NCBI RefSeq assembly: GCF_050937815.1
Contig: NZ_JACDIJ010000010.1
Span: 25,002 to 89,001, forward strand
Source of the DNA: Treponema_C sp050937815
GTDB taxonomy: Bacteria; Spirochaetota; Spirochaetia; Treponematales; Treponemataceae
DNA: 64,000 bases
Direction of reading: 5' to 3'
The first letter of the stretch is position 1. The number at the start of each line of letters is the position of its first letter. Positions 34,868 through 43,185 of the stretch are shown in pieces. The notes beneath the pieces were generated by a model, which made no database searches, was not told where the DNA came from, and saw only the letters and a list, made by a program, of their open reading frames with translations. The translations under genes were made by a program, and so were the position numbers.

Positions 34868-35818
34868 TTAATTCGGCTGTACAATCGGAAATTTTGGTGT
34901 GCGCCCGTTAAAAACATCATCCACAGCGACGGCACAGGACATAGCCATTGCCTCGGCTGCTTCATCCGTCAGTGCTGCGTTATGGGGAGTTAAAACAATA
35001 TTTTCAAGATTTAACAACGGATTATCCGTTTCAGGAGGTTCTTTTGAGAATACATCTAAGCCAGCGGATTTAACTTTACCGTTTTTTAATGCCTCTGCAA
35101 GATCATGTTCATTAACTATTCCGCCTCTTGCACAATTCACAATAATAACACCGTCTTTCATTAATTTTATTGAATTTTTATTAATTAGGTTATTTGTTTC
35201 CGGTGTAAGAGGAACATGTAAGGTAATAATATCGGCTTCTTTATAAACATCTTCAAGAGTGTTTTTCCATTCAACAAAATCCGGCACAATAGAAGGTTTG
35301 CAAATGTCAAATGCAAGAATTTTCATGCCAAAACCTTTTACTGCAATTTCTGCAACCTTACTTCCTATAGCTCCTATTCCGATAAGTCCCAGTTTTTTAC
35401 CTGAAATCTCTGTTCCGTGAACCTTGTTTCTGATTGCAAAGTTTCCTTTACGTATTTCATCATGGAATGTGGGCAAAAGATTTGCTGCGGCAAGGATAAG
35501 TGTAATTGTATGTTCAGCAACAGATGTAACGTTTGCCCCTTTTGCGATAGTGACCCAAAGATTTTGCTTTTTTGCTTGTTCCAAAGGAAGGTTATCTACA
35601 CCGACACCATGGCGAGCTATAATTTTGAGCTTTGTGCCGGCTTTTATAACATTTTCGGAATATAATGCCGTTCGAGCAATCAGTGCATCCGCCGAAGGGA
35701 TTTCCTTCAATAAAGTTTCTTCATCAAATCCCGGCCCAACTTGAATCTCATATCCTTTTTGTAAAAGGAAATCTTTTGCTTTAGGATGAATATCTTGCGG
35801 AATTAAAATCTTGTACAT
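34868..35818 (-). CDS. D-3-phosphoglycerate dehydrogenase-like hydroxyacid dehydrogenase
   Basis: The 316-residue enzyme has ARHGVGVDNLPLEQAKKQNL, the NAD motif GLIGIGAIGSKVAEIAVKGFGM near 145-165, VNCARGGIVNEHDL near 228, and the catalytic His in LTPHNAALTDEAAEAM near 279. It lacks the C-terminal ACT domain of long SerA forms. With TctABC beside it, it probably oxidises an imported D-hydroxy acid. It is not a close copy of the dehydrogenase at 29736. Confidence 0.88.
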   Translation of the reverse strand: MYKILIPQDIHPKAKDFLLQKGYEIQVGPGFDEETLLKEIPSADALIARTALYSENVIKAGTKLKIIARHGVGVDNLPLEQAKKQNLWVTIAKGANVTSVAEHTITLILAAANLLPTFHDEIRKGNFAIRNKVHGTEISGKKLGLIGIGAIGSKVAEIAVKGFGMKILAFDICKPSIVPDFVEWKNTLEDVYKEADIITLHVPLTPETNNLINKNSIKLMKDGVIIVNCARGGIVNEHDLAEALKNGKVKSAGLDVFSKEPPETDNPLLNLENIVLTPHNAALTDEAAEAMAMSCAVAVDDVFNGRTPKFPIVQPN

Positions 35819-35832
35819 ACTTACCTCTGAAA

Positions 35833-36825
35833 TTATTTCTTTTTATATGATGCTTTAAGTTCATCACTTATATCCATATAGATTTTTTCCTGTTTTTTCA
35901 AAAACTCAACAGTTTCTTTTGTGTTTTTGTATAAGGGAACTTGTGAAAAAGCTTGTGAAATTTGTTCTTGATATTCTTTATTTTTTGTAACAATATTTTC
36001 GCAGGCTTTACTCATTTTTTCAATTATTCGCGGATCTGTGCCCTTTACTGCATAGAGTACATATACCGGATCAAATTCGCCATTTACATCTTGTTCTTTT
36101 ACTGTCGGGTATTGAGATAATGTAGGATGACGCTGTGATGCACAATTTCCAAGTACTTTGAATTCACCGGTTTTAATATAATCGGCTACATTGGGCATGC
36201 CGGCTAAAATAATATCTAAGTGACCTCCTTTTAAACCTACAACACGATCTGCAGCCGACCCGGATGATACCAGATTAAATTCTGCACCGGCTTTTTGAAA
36301 AACGACAGCCATATAGTTTGATGTTGCACCGGGATTAACACCGAAGCGATATTTACCGGGATTTTTTTTTGTTTCTTCAATCATACCTTGTATATCATTT
36401 GCAGGAAAATTTGATCTGACAGTAACAAATTCACCGGTTCCTTGTCCGAATGCACATACAGGATCTAAATCTGACCAACCTTTTTCGGTAATACCGAAAG
36501 CTTTTGCCGTATGTAAGGGAACATGATTCATATAAAACCTGTATCCGTCATTTGGGGAATTTACAACTTCTTCTGTTGCGATAGAACCTCCCGCACCGGT
36601 AATATTTGTAACAACAACGACAACTCCTATTTCATCTTTTAAGTATTTCGCTAATGTACGCGCATTAAAATCGGAATCTCCACCCGCAGACATACCACAT
36701 ACAAGTTGCACGGATTTTTTAGGCCAATCGAGTTTAGTGGTTTCTTTTGTTTTGTTAGAACAGGCTCCTAAAACGATGACAATCATAAAAAATACTCCGA
36801 ATAAAATTCGCAATTTTTTTTCCAT
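35833..36825 (-). CDS. TctC-type (Bug family) substrate-binding lipoprotein
   Basis: The 330-residue protein has a lipoprotein signal ending in IVLGACSNK (Cys22). Mature features include WPKKSVQLVCGMSAGGDSDFNARTLAKYL and later NITGAGGSIATEEV, the Bug-family carboxylate-binding loops. It captures a carboxylic acid in the periplasm for the TctA/TctB membrane unit encoded upstream. Unlike ABC systems no ATPase is needed. Confidence 0.9.
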   Translation of the reverse strand: MEKKLRILFGVFFMIVIVLGACSNKTKETTKLDWPKKSVQLVCGMSAGGDSDFNARTLAKYLKDEIGVVVVVTNITGAGGSIATEEVVNSPNDGYRFYMNHVPLHTAKAFGITEKGWSDLDPVCAFGQGTGEFVTVRSNFPANDIQGMIEETKKNPGKYRFGVNPGATSNYMAVVFQKAGAEFNLVSSGSAADRVVGLKGGHLDIILAGMPNVADYIKTGEFKVLGNCASQRHPTLSQYPTVKEQDVNGEFDPVYVLYAVKGTDPRIIEKMSKACENIVTKNKEYQEQISQAFSQVPLYKNTKETVEFLKKQEKIYMDISDELKASYKKK

Positions 36826-36863
36826 TTTTTTCCTCCTAAAGAATGATTATTTAAAAGTGTGCT

Positions 36864-38348
36864 TTAACACTTATTAAATCTTTTAATTTGCTTGTATATC
36901 GAAAAACAAAGGAATAAAAACGTTACAATGATAAATGTTCCAGAAATAGGTCTTAGTAAAAATGGGATAAATAAATCATTTGTCATAGAAAGGCCTCTCC
37001 TTAAATTTGTTTCAAGTGTTCCACCTAAAATAAATCCCAAAACTATCGGCGGTAGCGGAAAATTAAGTTTACTTAAAAAATTGCCTAAAATTCCAAAAAA
37101 GATAATTGCACCTATATCAAAAACTCTGTTATTTGTTCCAAATGCACCTATAACGCATAAAACTACGATTAGCGGCATCAATATATTTTTGGGAATTTTT
37201 AAAACTTTTATAAAAGCTCGTATCCCTAATGTTTCGACGATAAGCATTAAGAAACTTGCAATCAACATAAAAATAAAGATTGCATACATTAAATCACCGT
37301 GAGTTTCAAATATCAGCGGTCCGGGAATGATTCCGTGTATCATTAATCCTCCTAATACCATTGCGGTTGTCGTATCTCCTGGTATTCCGAGTGTTAATAA
37401 GGGAATCATCGCACCGCCGATTGTGGCATTATTTGCTGTTTCCGATGCTATTAAACCGGTTATTTCTCCTTTTCCAAATCGTTCCGGGTTTTTTGATTGA
37501 GACTTTGCTACCGTATATGCAATCAAGTTTGAAGTTCCGCCTCCAATCCCTGGTAGAATTCCTATACCGAGTCCGATAGCTGCCGATCGTAATATATTAC
37601 CCGTTTGTTTAAAAAAATCTGGCAGGGTAATACCAAATCCTTTCATTTTTACTGCAGGTATATCGATAGGTTGGGTTTGATTAATATCCGCACAGGTTGT
37701 TAAAACTTCTGAAACGGCATATAAGCCTACTAAAACCGTTAAGATATTGAACCCCGATTTCAACGTTGTTGTTTCCAGAGTAAAACGCGGCATACCGACC
37801 ACGGGATCCATACCGATTGTTGATAAGATGAGGCCTAAAACTCCAGTTATCAAACCTTTAATCATATTTTCAGATGAAAGAACAATGATTAATACAACGG
37901 AGAAAAGAGCAACAGCAAAGTATTCTTGAGGACCGAATTTAATTGCCAGTGAAGCGAGTATGGGTGAAATATAAATCAGGGCTACAATTCCCAATAAAGT
38001 GCCGATGAACGAAAACAAGATTCCGACTCCCAACGCTTTGTCTGCTTTCCCTTGTAATGCAAGCGGTCTTCCATCGAAGCAGGTTGCAACGGAAGAGGGT
38101 GTTCCCGGTATGTTAAGCAAAATAGCAGAAATTAGTCCTCCTGAAATGCCTCCGATATATAAACCAATCATTGTGGCCATCCCCTTAACAGCCGTCAAAC
38201 TGTAAGTAATGGGCAAAAAGATTGCTATTGCCATAGTGGCAGATAAACCGGGAATTGCTCCAAAAATAATTCCGACAACAACACCTATGAAAATCCAAAT
38301 TAAGCTTATCGGATCGTTGAAAATTACGGAAAGGCCTGAAAAAAACAT
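36864..38348 (-). CDS. Tripartite tricarboxylate transporter large membrane subunit TctA
   Basis: The 494-residue protein has about 12 hydrophobic segments, with GIIFGAIPGLSATMAIAIFLPITY near the start and GILPGIGGGTSNLIAY/TLGIPGDTTTAMVLGG in the middle. These Gly-Pro-rich motifs are typical of TctA. It is the secondary-active permease of the TTT system and lies between TctB and TctC genes. Confidence 0.92.
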   Translation of the reverse strand: MFFSGLSVIFNDPISLIWIFIGVVVGIIFGAIPGLSATMAIAIFLPITYSLTAVKGMATMIGLYIGGISGGLISAILLNIPGTPSSVATCFDGRPLALQGKADKALGVGILFSFIGTLLGIVALIYISPILASLAIKFGPQEYFAVALFSVVLIIVLSSENMIKGLITGVLGLILSTIGMDPVVGMPRFTLETTTLKSGFNILTVLVGLYAVSEVLTTCADINQTQPIDIPAVKMKGFGITLPDFFKQTGNILRSAAIGLGIGILPGIGGGTSNLIAYTVAKSQSKNPERFGKGEITGLIASETANNATIGGAMIPLLTLGIPGDTTTAMVLGGLMIHGIIPGPLIFETHGDLMYAIFIFMLIASFLMLIVETLGIRAFIKVLKIPKNILMPLIVVLCVIGAFGTNNRVFDIGAIIFFGILGNFLSKLNFPLPPIVLGFILGGTLETNLRRGLSMTNDLFIPFLLRPISGTFIIVTFLFLCFSIYKQIKRFNKC

Positions 38349-38360
38349 TTAAAGATCCTC

Positions 38361-38864
38361 CTAAAAATTCAGAATACCGTTCGGGAGAACCAAGGTAAAA
38401 AAACGAGTAAAAGTCAAATAGAGTATCAAGGTAGATAAAATTGAAATAAATAAAAAAATACCGATGCGTTTTACGCTATATTCTTTACGGGGTGTCAAAA
38501 TTAATATCTGACAAAAAATGTATAAAGCTGTCATAAGCGGAAAACCTATGAAACGTATTAAGGCAATATACAAAATTAATATAGAAATAGTTAAAACTAT
38601 ACGAATTTTTCCTCCCCGGTCGACTTGTGATTCATTGGCTTTTACTGTTTGGTCTTTGTTATTTTTCTTGGTAAGGTCTTTAATTATCAAACAAACATTT
38701 AAAAGAATCAAAAAAAATGCTAACAGGCGCGGAAAAAAAGTGGAATTGATAAATTTATCTTCCAAAATTTTAATATGATAAGATAAATAATAATAAACAC
38801 TTGCAAAAGAGATGATAATAAGTGCTGTTATTGTATCTTTATATTTATTAAAAACTTGTTTCAC
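38361..38864 (-). CDS. Tripartite tricarboxylate transporter small membrane subunit TctB
   Basis: The 167-residue protein has four hydrophobic segments separated by a charged loop (DLTKKNNKDQTVKANESQVDRGGK). That is the TctB layout. It is 12 bases upstream of tctA in the same operon. Sequence conservation in this subunit is always low, so the call rests on topology and position. Confidence 0.85.
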   Translation of the reverse strand: MKQVFNKYKDTITALIIISFASVYYYLSYHIKILEDKFINSTFFPRLLAFFLILLNVCLIIKDLTKKNNKDQTVKANESQVDRGGKIRIVLTISILILYIALIRFIGFPLMTALYIFCQILILTPRKEYSVKRIGIFLFISILSTLILYLTFTRFFTLVLPNGILNF

Positions 38865-38918
38865 ATAGAACCTCAGATAAATTATAGTAAAAAATCATTG
38901 TAATAAATGCTTTATTTT

Positions 38919-40058
38919 TTAAAATAAAGCAAAATCAGCACAACAAAAATCAATAGCTCCTTTTTTAATTGTCATAACAGGCACTATAAGCTTTTCAGCT
39001 TTGTATGACTCTTGTACAAAATCCAAGTGTGTGTGTGTGTAATTTTTTATCTTGAAAATCGTTATATCAGCCTGCATTCCGCTTTTTAGCTCTCCTATTT
39101 TTCCATCCATTTTCATCAATCGTGCAGGGGTAGCAGTTACGGCTCGAATAATATTTGACAAGGGCATTCCCAGTGACAAATACTTGGACATGACAAAAGG
39201 CAAACTTTTTGCATAAGGAGAAAAATTAATTTTATCCATCGTCAAATCCGAACTGATTATATCCGGATAAAAATTTTGCTCTAAAGCGGCTTGACAAACT
39301 TTAATAGAGAAATTTCCCATTCCGTTGCTTGAATCAAAAACAACGCCGCGTTTTCTTGCATCAAGTATCGCTGATTTTATTTTGCCGTTTGCAGTTAAAA
39401 TGGTATTTCCTCTCCCGTGATAGCAATGACAAAAAATATCATTAGGCCTAAGTGTATCGGCTATCTCTGCCATATCACAAGGAGGATCGGTCGTATGAAC
39501 ACAAACCTGTGTATTTATACTCCGGGCAATATCTACAACATCTTGCAGAGAACTAAGATCATCGGCAATTCCGTTACTTAGACGGATTTTTAAACCTAAA
39601 AGGTTGTCGAAGAACTCTTTAAACAATCTTTTTATTTCTTCAATTTTATAAAATTGTTTATTAAAGATTTCTCTGATATTGTCATCTATTTGCCCGGATC
39701 CGTAAACATTGAGGTAGGTTTTAATATCAAGAATACTCAAATCTACAATAGAGCTTTTAAAGATTCGGAAATTCGCACATCCAGAAGTTCCTGCATCAAC
39801 AGCAGAGGTGACTCCTGTTGATAGCAATATGTCGGGATTAATAGCAAGTCCCGATCCTTTATAAAAAACATGACAGTGAAAGTCTATCCAGCCGGGACTG
39901 ACAAAGTATTCTTCGGCATTAATCTCTTTGACAATAGAATTATTTTTTTGTGATATATCAATTAATATTCCATCTTCAATTAGAATATCTTGTTTTGTAA
40001 GCTCATTAGTCAAGGGATTAATAACGGTTCCATTTTTTATTAAAAGCTGTCTTTTCAT
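38919..40058 (-). CDS. Amidohydrolase/deacetylase family metallohydrolase
   Basis: Starting at MKRQLLIKNGTVINPLTN (40058) the product has 379 residues. The dihydroorotase-like fold shows the first metal motif as DFHCHVFY near 57-62, a later VCVHTTDPP, HCYHGRG, and a final Asp in IISSDLTMDK. It resembles the EF_0837/AHA_3915 group, whose substrate is poorly known. It would hydrolyse an amide, lactam or cyclic imide of the imported compound. An upstream extension overlapping the GntP gene is rejected. Confidence 0.83.
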   Translation of the reverse strand: MKRQLLIKNGTVINPLTNELTKQDILIEDGILIDISQKNNSIVKEINAEEYFVSPGWIDFHCHVFYKGSGLAINPDILLSTGVTSAVDAGTSGCANFRIFKSSIVDLSILDIKTYLNVYGSGQIDDNIREIFNKQFYKIEEIKRLFKEFFDNLLGLKIRLSNGIADDLSSLQDVVDIARSINTQVCVHTTDPPCDMAEIADTLRPNDIFCHCYHGRGNTILTANGKIKSAILDARKRGVVFDSSNGMGNFSIKVCQAALEQNFYPDIISSDLTMDKINFSPYAKSLPFVMSKYLSLGMPLSNIIRAVTATPARLMKMDGKIGELKSGMQADITIFKIKNYTHTHLDFVQESYKAEKLIVPVMTIKKGAIDFCCADFALF

Positions 40059-40093
40059 AATGAACCATACCTTTCTTATTATAAAAAGTTTGA

Positions 40094-41407
40094 CTAAATG
40101 ATACCTATTAAATAAAGTATATATGCTAAGCCGAAAGAAATAAGTGGTATAAGACACTGTGAAACAAAGGTATATTTATAGGTATTTACCATTTCCGTAT
40201 TGGCGACACTGTTAGCCAATACAACACCCGAAGCATGCGGCATCGCATCAAGCCCCGCAGAAGCAATTGCGGTCATACGGTGCAAAACGGATGGATTTAT
40301 ACCGGTATTTAAAAAATGTTGTCCGAGAGTTTCCATAAATATCCTTAATCCGCCGGAAGACGAACCGGTAATGGCGCAAATAACATTTATGGAAATAAAA
40401 GCCAGCAGCAGAGGACTTAGAGGTAAGCTCAACAACCAATTAACAGTTGTTTTAAATGCAGGCGCCGCTTGTACAACTCCGCCAAATCCCATAATTGACG
40501 AGGTTATCATTAATGCGGCAAGGCCGTTTGCACATCCGGATCCAAAAACATTGTTGATATTAAATCTTTTACGGAATAAAATCGCTGCAATCAAAATAGC
40601 CAATGTCATTCCAATGACGGCAATAAAGGTGGCTTTTAATGTGGGAAAAACCGATTGAATAACAAAAATAGAACCAAGTAAAATAATTAGAGGTAAAAAA
40701 GCCAGCCATGTTTTAGGCATATCTACGTGTTCTTCTTTGACAACCAAATCATTGGAACCGGGTTGAAAATGCATTCCTTTTGCTTTACAGCGTTTTGCTA
40801 CGTAATTGTAAAAGAAGAAGTCCATAACAAAGATGAAAACGGAACAAACGGTAGCCATAATGGGGGCGGCATAAATAGTTGTTCCGAATGTTTCTGTCGG
40901 AATAAGATTCTGTACCGATGGAACTCCCGGGCCTACGGACATACCTACTGTTGCAGGTAAAGCAAGCAATAAGCCCGGGAAAATTTCTTTAGGCAAGTCA
41001 GCTTCTTTAAACATGGCAATACAAATGGGGTACATTGTAAAAGCAATAACAAAAACTCCGATACCGCCGTATGATAAAACAAGTGTTGTTATTAGAATTG
41101 CTAGAATAACGTTTTGTTTACCGATTTTCTTTACAACGGCTGTTGCAATTGCAAGAGAGGCATGGCTGTCTTGCATTATTTTACCGAAAATTGCTCCTAA
41201 AACAAACATAAGCATCCATGAGCCTGCGAAATTTTTAAAAGAATTGGCAAAGCTTACTGAAAAAGCTTCCCAAACATCCATTCGGCTGGTTAAAATGACA
41301 AGTAGGGATGAAACAATGGCAACAATAGTCATATGCCATCCTTTAAAAATCATCCAAACGACGAGAACAACTGCTAAGATAATTCCAATAGCTCCTAACA
41401 TAAACAC
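40094..41407 (-). CDS. GntP-family permease
   Basis: The 437-residue protein has about 12 hydrophobic segments, GGIGVFVIAFTMYPICIAMF, and LPATVGMSVGPGVPSVQNLIP in the GntP-family pattern. Family members import gluconate, D-serine or other hydroxy acids with protons. It is the first gene of the cluster, directly behind the promoter at 41467-41495. With TctABC it gives the cluster two unrelated importers, possibly for two related acids. Confidence 0.87.
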   Translation of the reverse strand: MFMLGAIGIILAVVLVVWMIFKGWHMTIVAIVSSLLVILTSRMDVWEAFSVSFANSFKNFAGSWMLMFVLGAIFGKIMQDSHASLAIATAVVKKIGKQNVILAILITTLVLSYGGIGVFVIAFTMYPICIAMFKEADLPKEIFPGLLLALPATVGMSVGPGVPSVQNLIPTETFGTTIYAAPIMATVCSVFIFVMDFFFYNYVAKRCKAKGMHFQPGSNDLVVKEEHVDMPKTWLAFLPLIILLGSIFVIQSVFPTLKATFIAVIGMTLAILIAAILFRKRFNINNVFGSGCANGLAALMITSSIMGFGGVVQAAPAFKTTVNWLLSLPLSPLLLAFISINVICAITGSSSGGLRIFMETLGQHFLNTGINPSVLHRMTAIASAGLDAMPHASGVVLANSVANTEMVNTYKYTFVSQCLIPLISFGLAYILYLIGII

Positions 41408-41466
41408 ACTCCTTTTCGCATACTAGTCACCAACAATCATAGAAATAAACTATTCTTATGCGTTCA

Positions 41467-41495
41467 ATTCTACTTCAAGTTTTTTTACCTGTCAA
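41467..41495 (-). promoter_or_regulatory. Promoter of the catabolic cluster
   Basis: On the minus strand TTGACA (41495-41490), 17 bases and TAGAAT (41472-41467) lie about 60 bases upstream of the GntP start at 41407. Confidence 0.72.
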
Positions 41496-41500
41496 GAAAA

Positions 41501-41537
41501 ATTTCAATATAAGAAATTTTATTTCAATTAATGAAAT
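41501..41537. promoter_or_regulatory. Twin operator-like dyads upstream of the -35 box
   Basis: Two 17-bp sites, ATTTCAATATAAGAAAT (41501-41517) and ATTTCAATTAATGAAAT (41521-41537), share the half-site ATTTC/GAAAT and lie 20 bp apart centre to centre, on the same helix face to within a fraction of a turn. Their position upstream of -35 and beside an iclR-type gene makes them its probable binding sites. Confidence 0.6.
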
Positions 41538-41629
41538 GTAAAAAAGAGTATGCAATAAAATTCATATAAGGATAGTTATTCAGTGTAAAGGAGAAAGAAA
41601 TAATTATTTTACTTTTTATATTTTGATTA

Positions 41630-42436
41630 TCAAATTAAAGATATAGAATGACCTTTGAGAAACGAAAGTGCATCACACAATGTACCGGCAATGCAGTCTG
41701 CCGTTCGATGTAGGGGAGATAAAAATTTCAAAGCAAAATCATCCGATGTGTTTTCCGTTTTTTTATAAAAACAACTAATGGCAGCAATGGTTTTGCCTTC
41801 CGGACTTTTAATAGGAACGGAAATACACTCAAAACCGATCTCGCATTCTTGCCTGTCACGTGCAAAACCTTCTTTTTTTACTTTTTCAATTTCTTCTCTT
41901 AAATATGCTTCATTTGTAATCGAGTATTCGGTTATACGAATCAACCCTTTGTTTTTGATATAGGTATCGAGTTCCTGTTCCGTAAATGTTGATAAAAATA
42001 TTTTACCGGAACCTGAGGTATGTAAAGGCGCTTTTTTCCCGACATGCTTTAATGATGACAATCCGCCGTCGAAATCATAGACTGTATCTATGTAAATGGA
42101 TTCCAATCCGGAAAGAGCGACTATACAAACACCAACATTATTTTCTTCACTCATAATACGCAAATAAGGATTGATCATAACCCGTAACTTTTCTATTGAA
42201 AATAGAGGTGCAATTAATTTTTGTACTTTGTAAGTTAATGCATAACCAAGTGTTTCATTATCTTGATAGACATAGCCGGCGGCAATAAATGAGTTTAAAA
42301 ACCTAAGAATGGTTGATTGAGAAATTTTTAGAAGTCGGGCTATTTCAGATAGTTTAACCGGTTGTATATATTTTGACAATAATTCAAGAACCTGAAAAGC
42401 TTTGATAGTGGAATGATTTAAATATTGTTCATGCAT
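41630..42436 (-). CDS. IclR-family transcriptional regulator
   Basis: Starting at MHEQYLNHSTIKAFQVLELL (42436, AGGA site) the product has 268 residues. The N-terminal winged helix is KLSEIARLLKISQSTILRFLNSFIAAGYVYQ. The effector domain contains HVGKKAPLHTSGSGKIFLST and later GFARDRQECEIGFECISVPI, both IclR signatures. It probably senses the acid or a breakdown product and controls the adjacent cluster through the dyads at 41501-41537. Confidence 0.92.
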   Translation of the reverse strand: MHEQYLNHSTIKAFQVLELLSKYIQPVKLSEIARLLKISQSTILRFLNSFIAAGYVYQDNETLGYALTYKVQKLIAPLFSIEKLRVMINPYLRIMSEENNVGVCIVALSGLESIYIDTVYDFDGGLSSLKHVGKKAPLHTSGSGKIFLSTFTEQELDTYIKNKGLIRITEYSITNEAYLREEIEKVKKEGFARDRQECEIGFECISVPIKSPEGKTIAAISCFYKKTENTSDDFALKFLSPLHRTADCIAGTLCDALSFLKGHSISLI

Positions 42437-42504
42437 AAAATTTCCTTTTTTATTTTTCATAATCTGATATTAAAACTCGGCATTATGTATTAGGTTGATT
42501 ATGT

Positions 42505-42534
42505 ATAATATCACAGAATATTGGAGCTTTACAA
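42505..42534 (-). promoter_or_regulatory. Promoter of the IclR-type gene
   Basis: On the minus strand TTGTAA (42534-42529) and TATTAT (42510-42505) are separated by 18 bases, with an extended TG two bases before the -10. Confidence 0.55.
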
Positions 42535-42577
42535 GGAAAATTAAAAATAAAATCTGACTAATTGCTTTTACATTATC

Positions 42578-42610
42578 TAAGATTTAAAAAATCGATATTT
42601 TTAAATCTTA
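42578..42610. promoter_or_regulatory. 33-bp dyad in the divergent intergenic region
   Basis: TAAGATTTAAAAA and TTTTTAAATCTTA are perfect inverted arms around a seven-base centre containing ATCGAT. It lies between the leftward iclR promoter and the rightward promoter at 42615 and could be an operator or a bidirectional insulator. Confidence 0.5.
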
Positions 42611-42614
42611 CCTC

Positions 42615-42643
42615 TTGTAAAAAATGCCGATGCTTTGTATTAT
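42615..42643 (+). promoter_or_regulatory. Promoter of the secreted-protein gene
   Basis: TTGTAA (42615-42620), 17 bases, TATTAT (42638-42643); a strong AGGAGG ribosome site follows before the ATG at 42681. Confidence 0.55.
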
Positions 42644-42680
42644 AGAAACAATATAGAAACAAACCCGCGAGGAGGATGAA

Positions 42681-43079
42681 ATGAAAAAAGCGATTTTATT
42701 GGCGGCGGTTTTTATGGTATTCGCTGCCTCACTGTTCGGCGCGGAGGGAGTGGATAATTCCGTAACATATCGGAATATAAAGGTCTATAAAGTGTACGCA
42801 CATCCTGAAGCCTATGTTGTTATGTATTATACGAACGGCATGGATTTGGGACAGGTGACTTTGCCTACAAAATGGTTTAAGTCCGGTGCGGGAAAGGGTA
42901 TTTTGAATACTTTTAACGCCGAATTCACACCTTATATGACATTGCAGTATAAAGAAGGAACATTTACAAAGGTTGTCTTAAATATGCCTTCAATGTCCAA
43001 CGGTTTGGTTTGGGAACATTTAAACCAAACGGTGGATATCAGTGCCGGCAAACAAAAAGATACCTTAACTTTGGAATAA
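42681..43079 (+). CDS. Secreted hypothetical protein
   Basis: The 132-residue protein has a classical signal peptide (MKKAILLAAVFMVFAASLFGAEG, cleavage near residues 20-21) and a beta-rich mature domain with many Tyr and Val, such as VYKVYAHPEAYVVMYYTNG. No cysteine lipobox is present, so a soluble periplasmic protein is likely. I do not recognise the family. It is followed 106 bases later by the NrnA-type gene in the same direction. Confidence 0.75.
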   Translation: MKKAILLAAVFMVFAASLFGAEGVDNSVTYRNIKVYKVYAHPEAYVVMYYTNGMDLGQVTLPTKWFKSGAGKGILNTFNAEFTPYMTLQYKEGTFTKVVLNMPSMSNGLVWEHLNQTVDISAGKQKDTLTLE

Positions 43080-43185
43080 AGCATATCCTCAGGAAATCGT
43101 TTTTTAGGGGAATGTCGTTTGTTCCGTATTTTTTCGGCGTTCCCCGCTTGTCGATAGCGGCGCAAAGCTGTCCGAGAGGTTTTTT

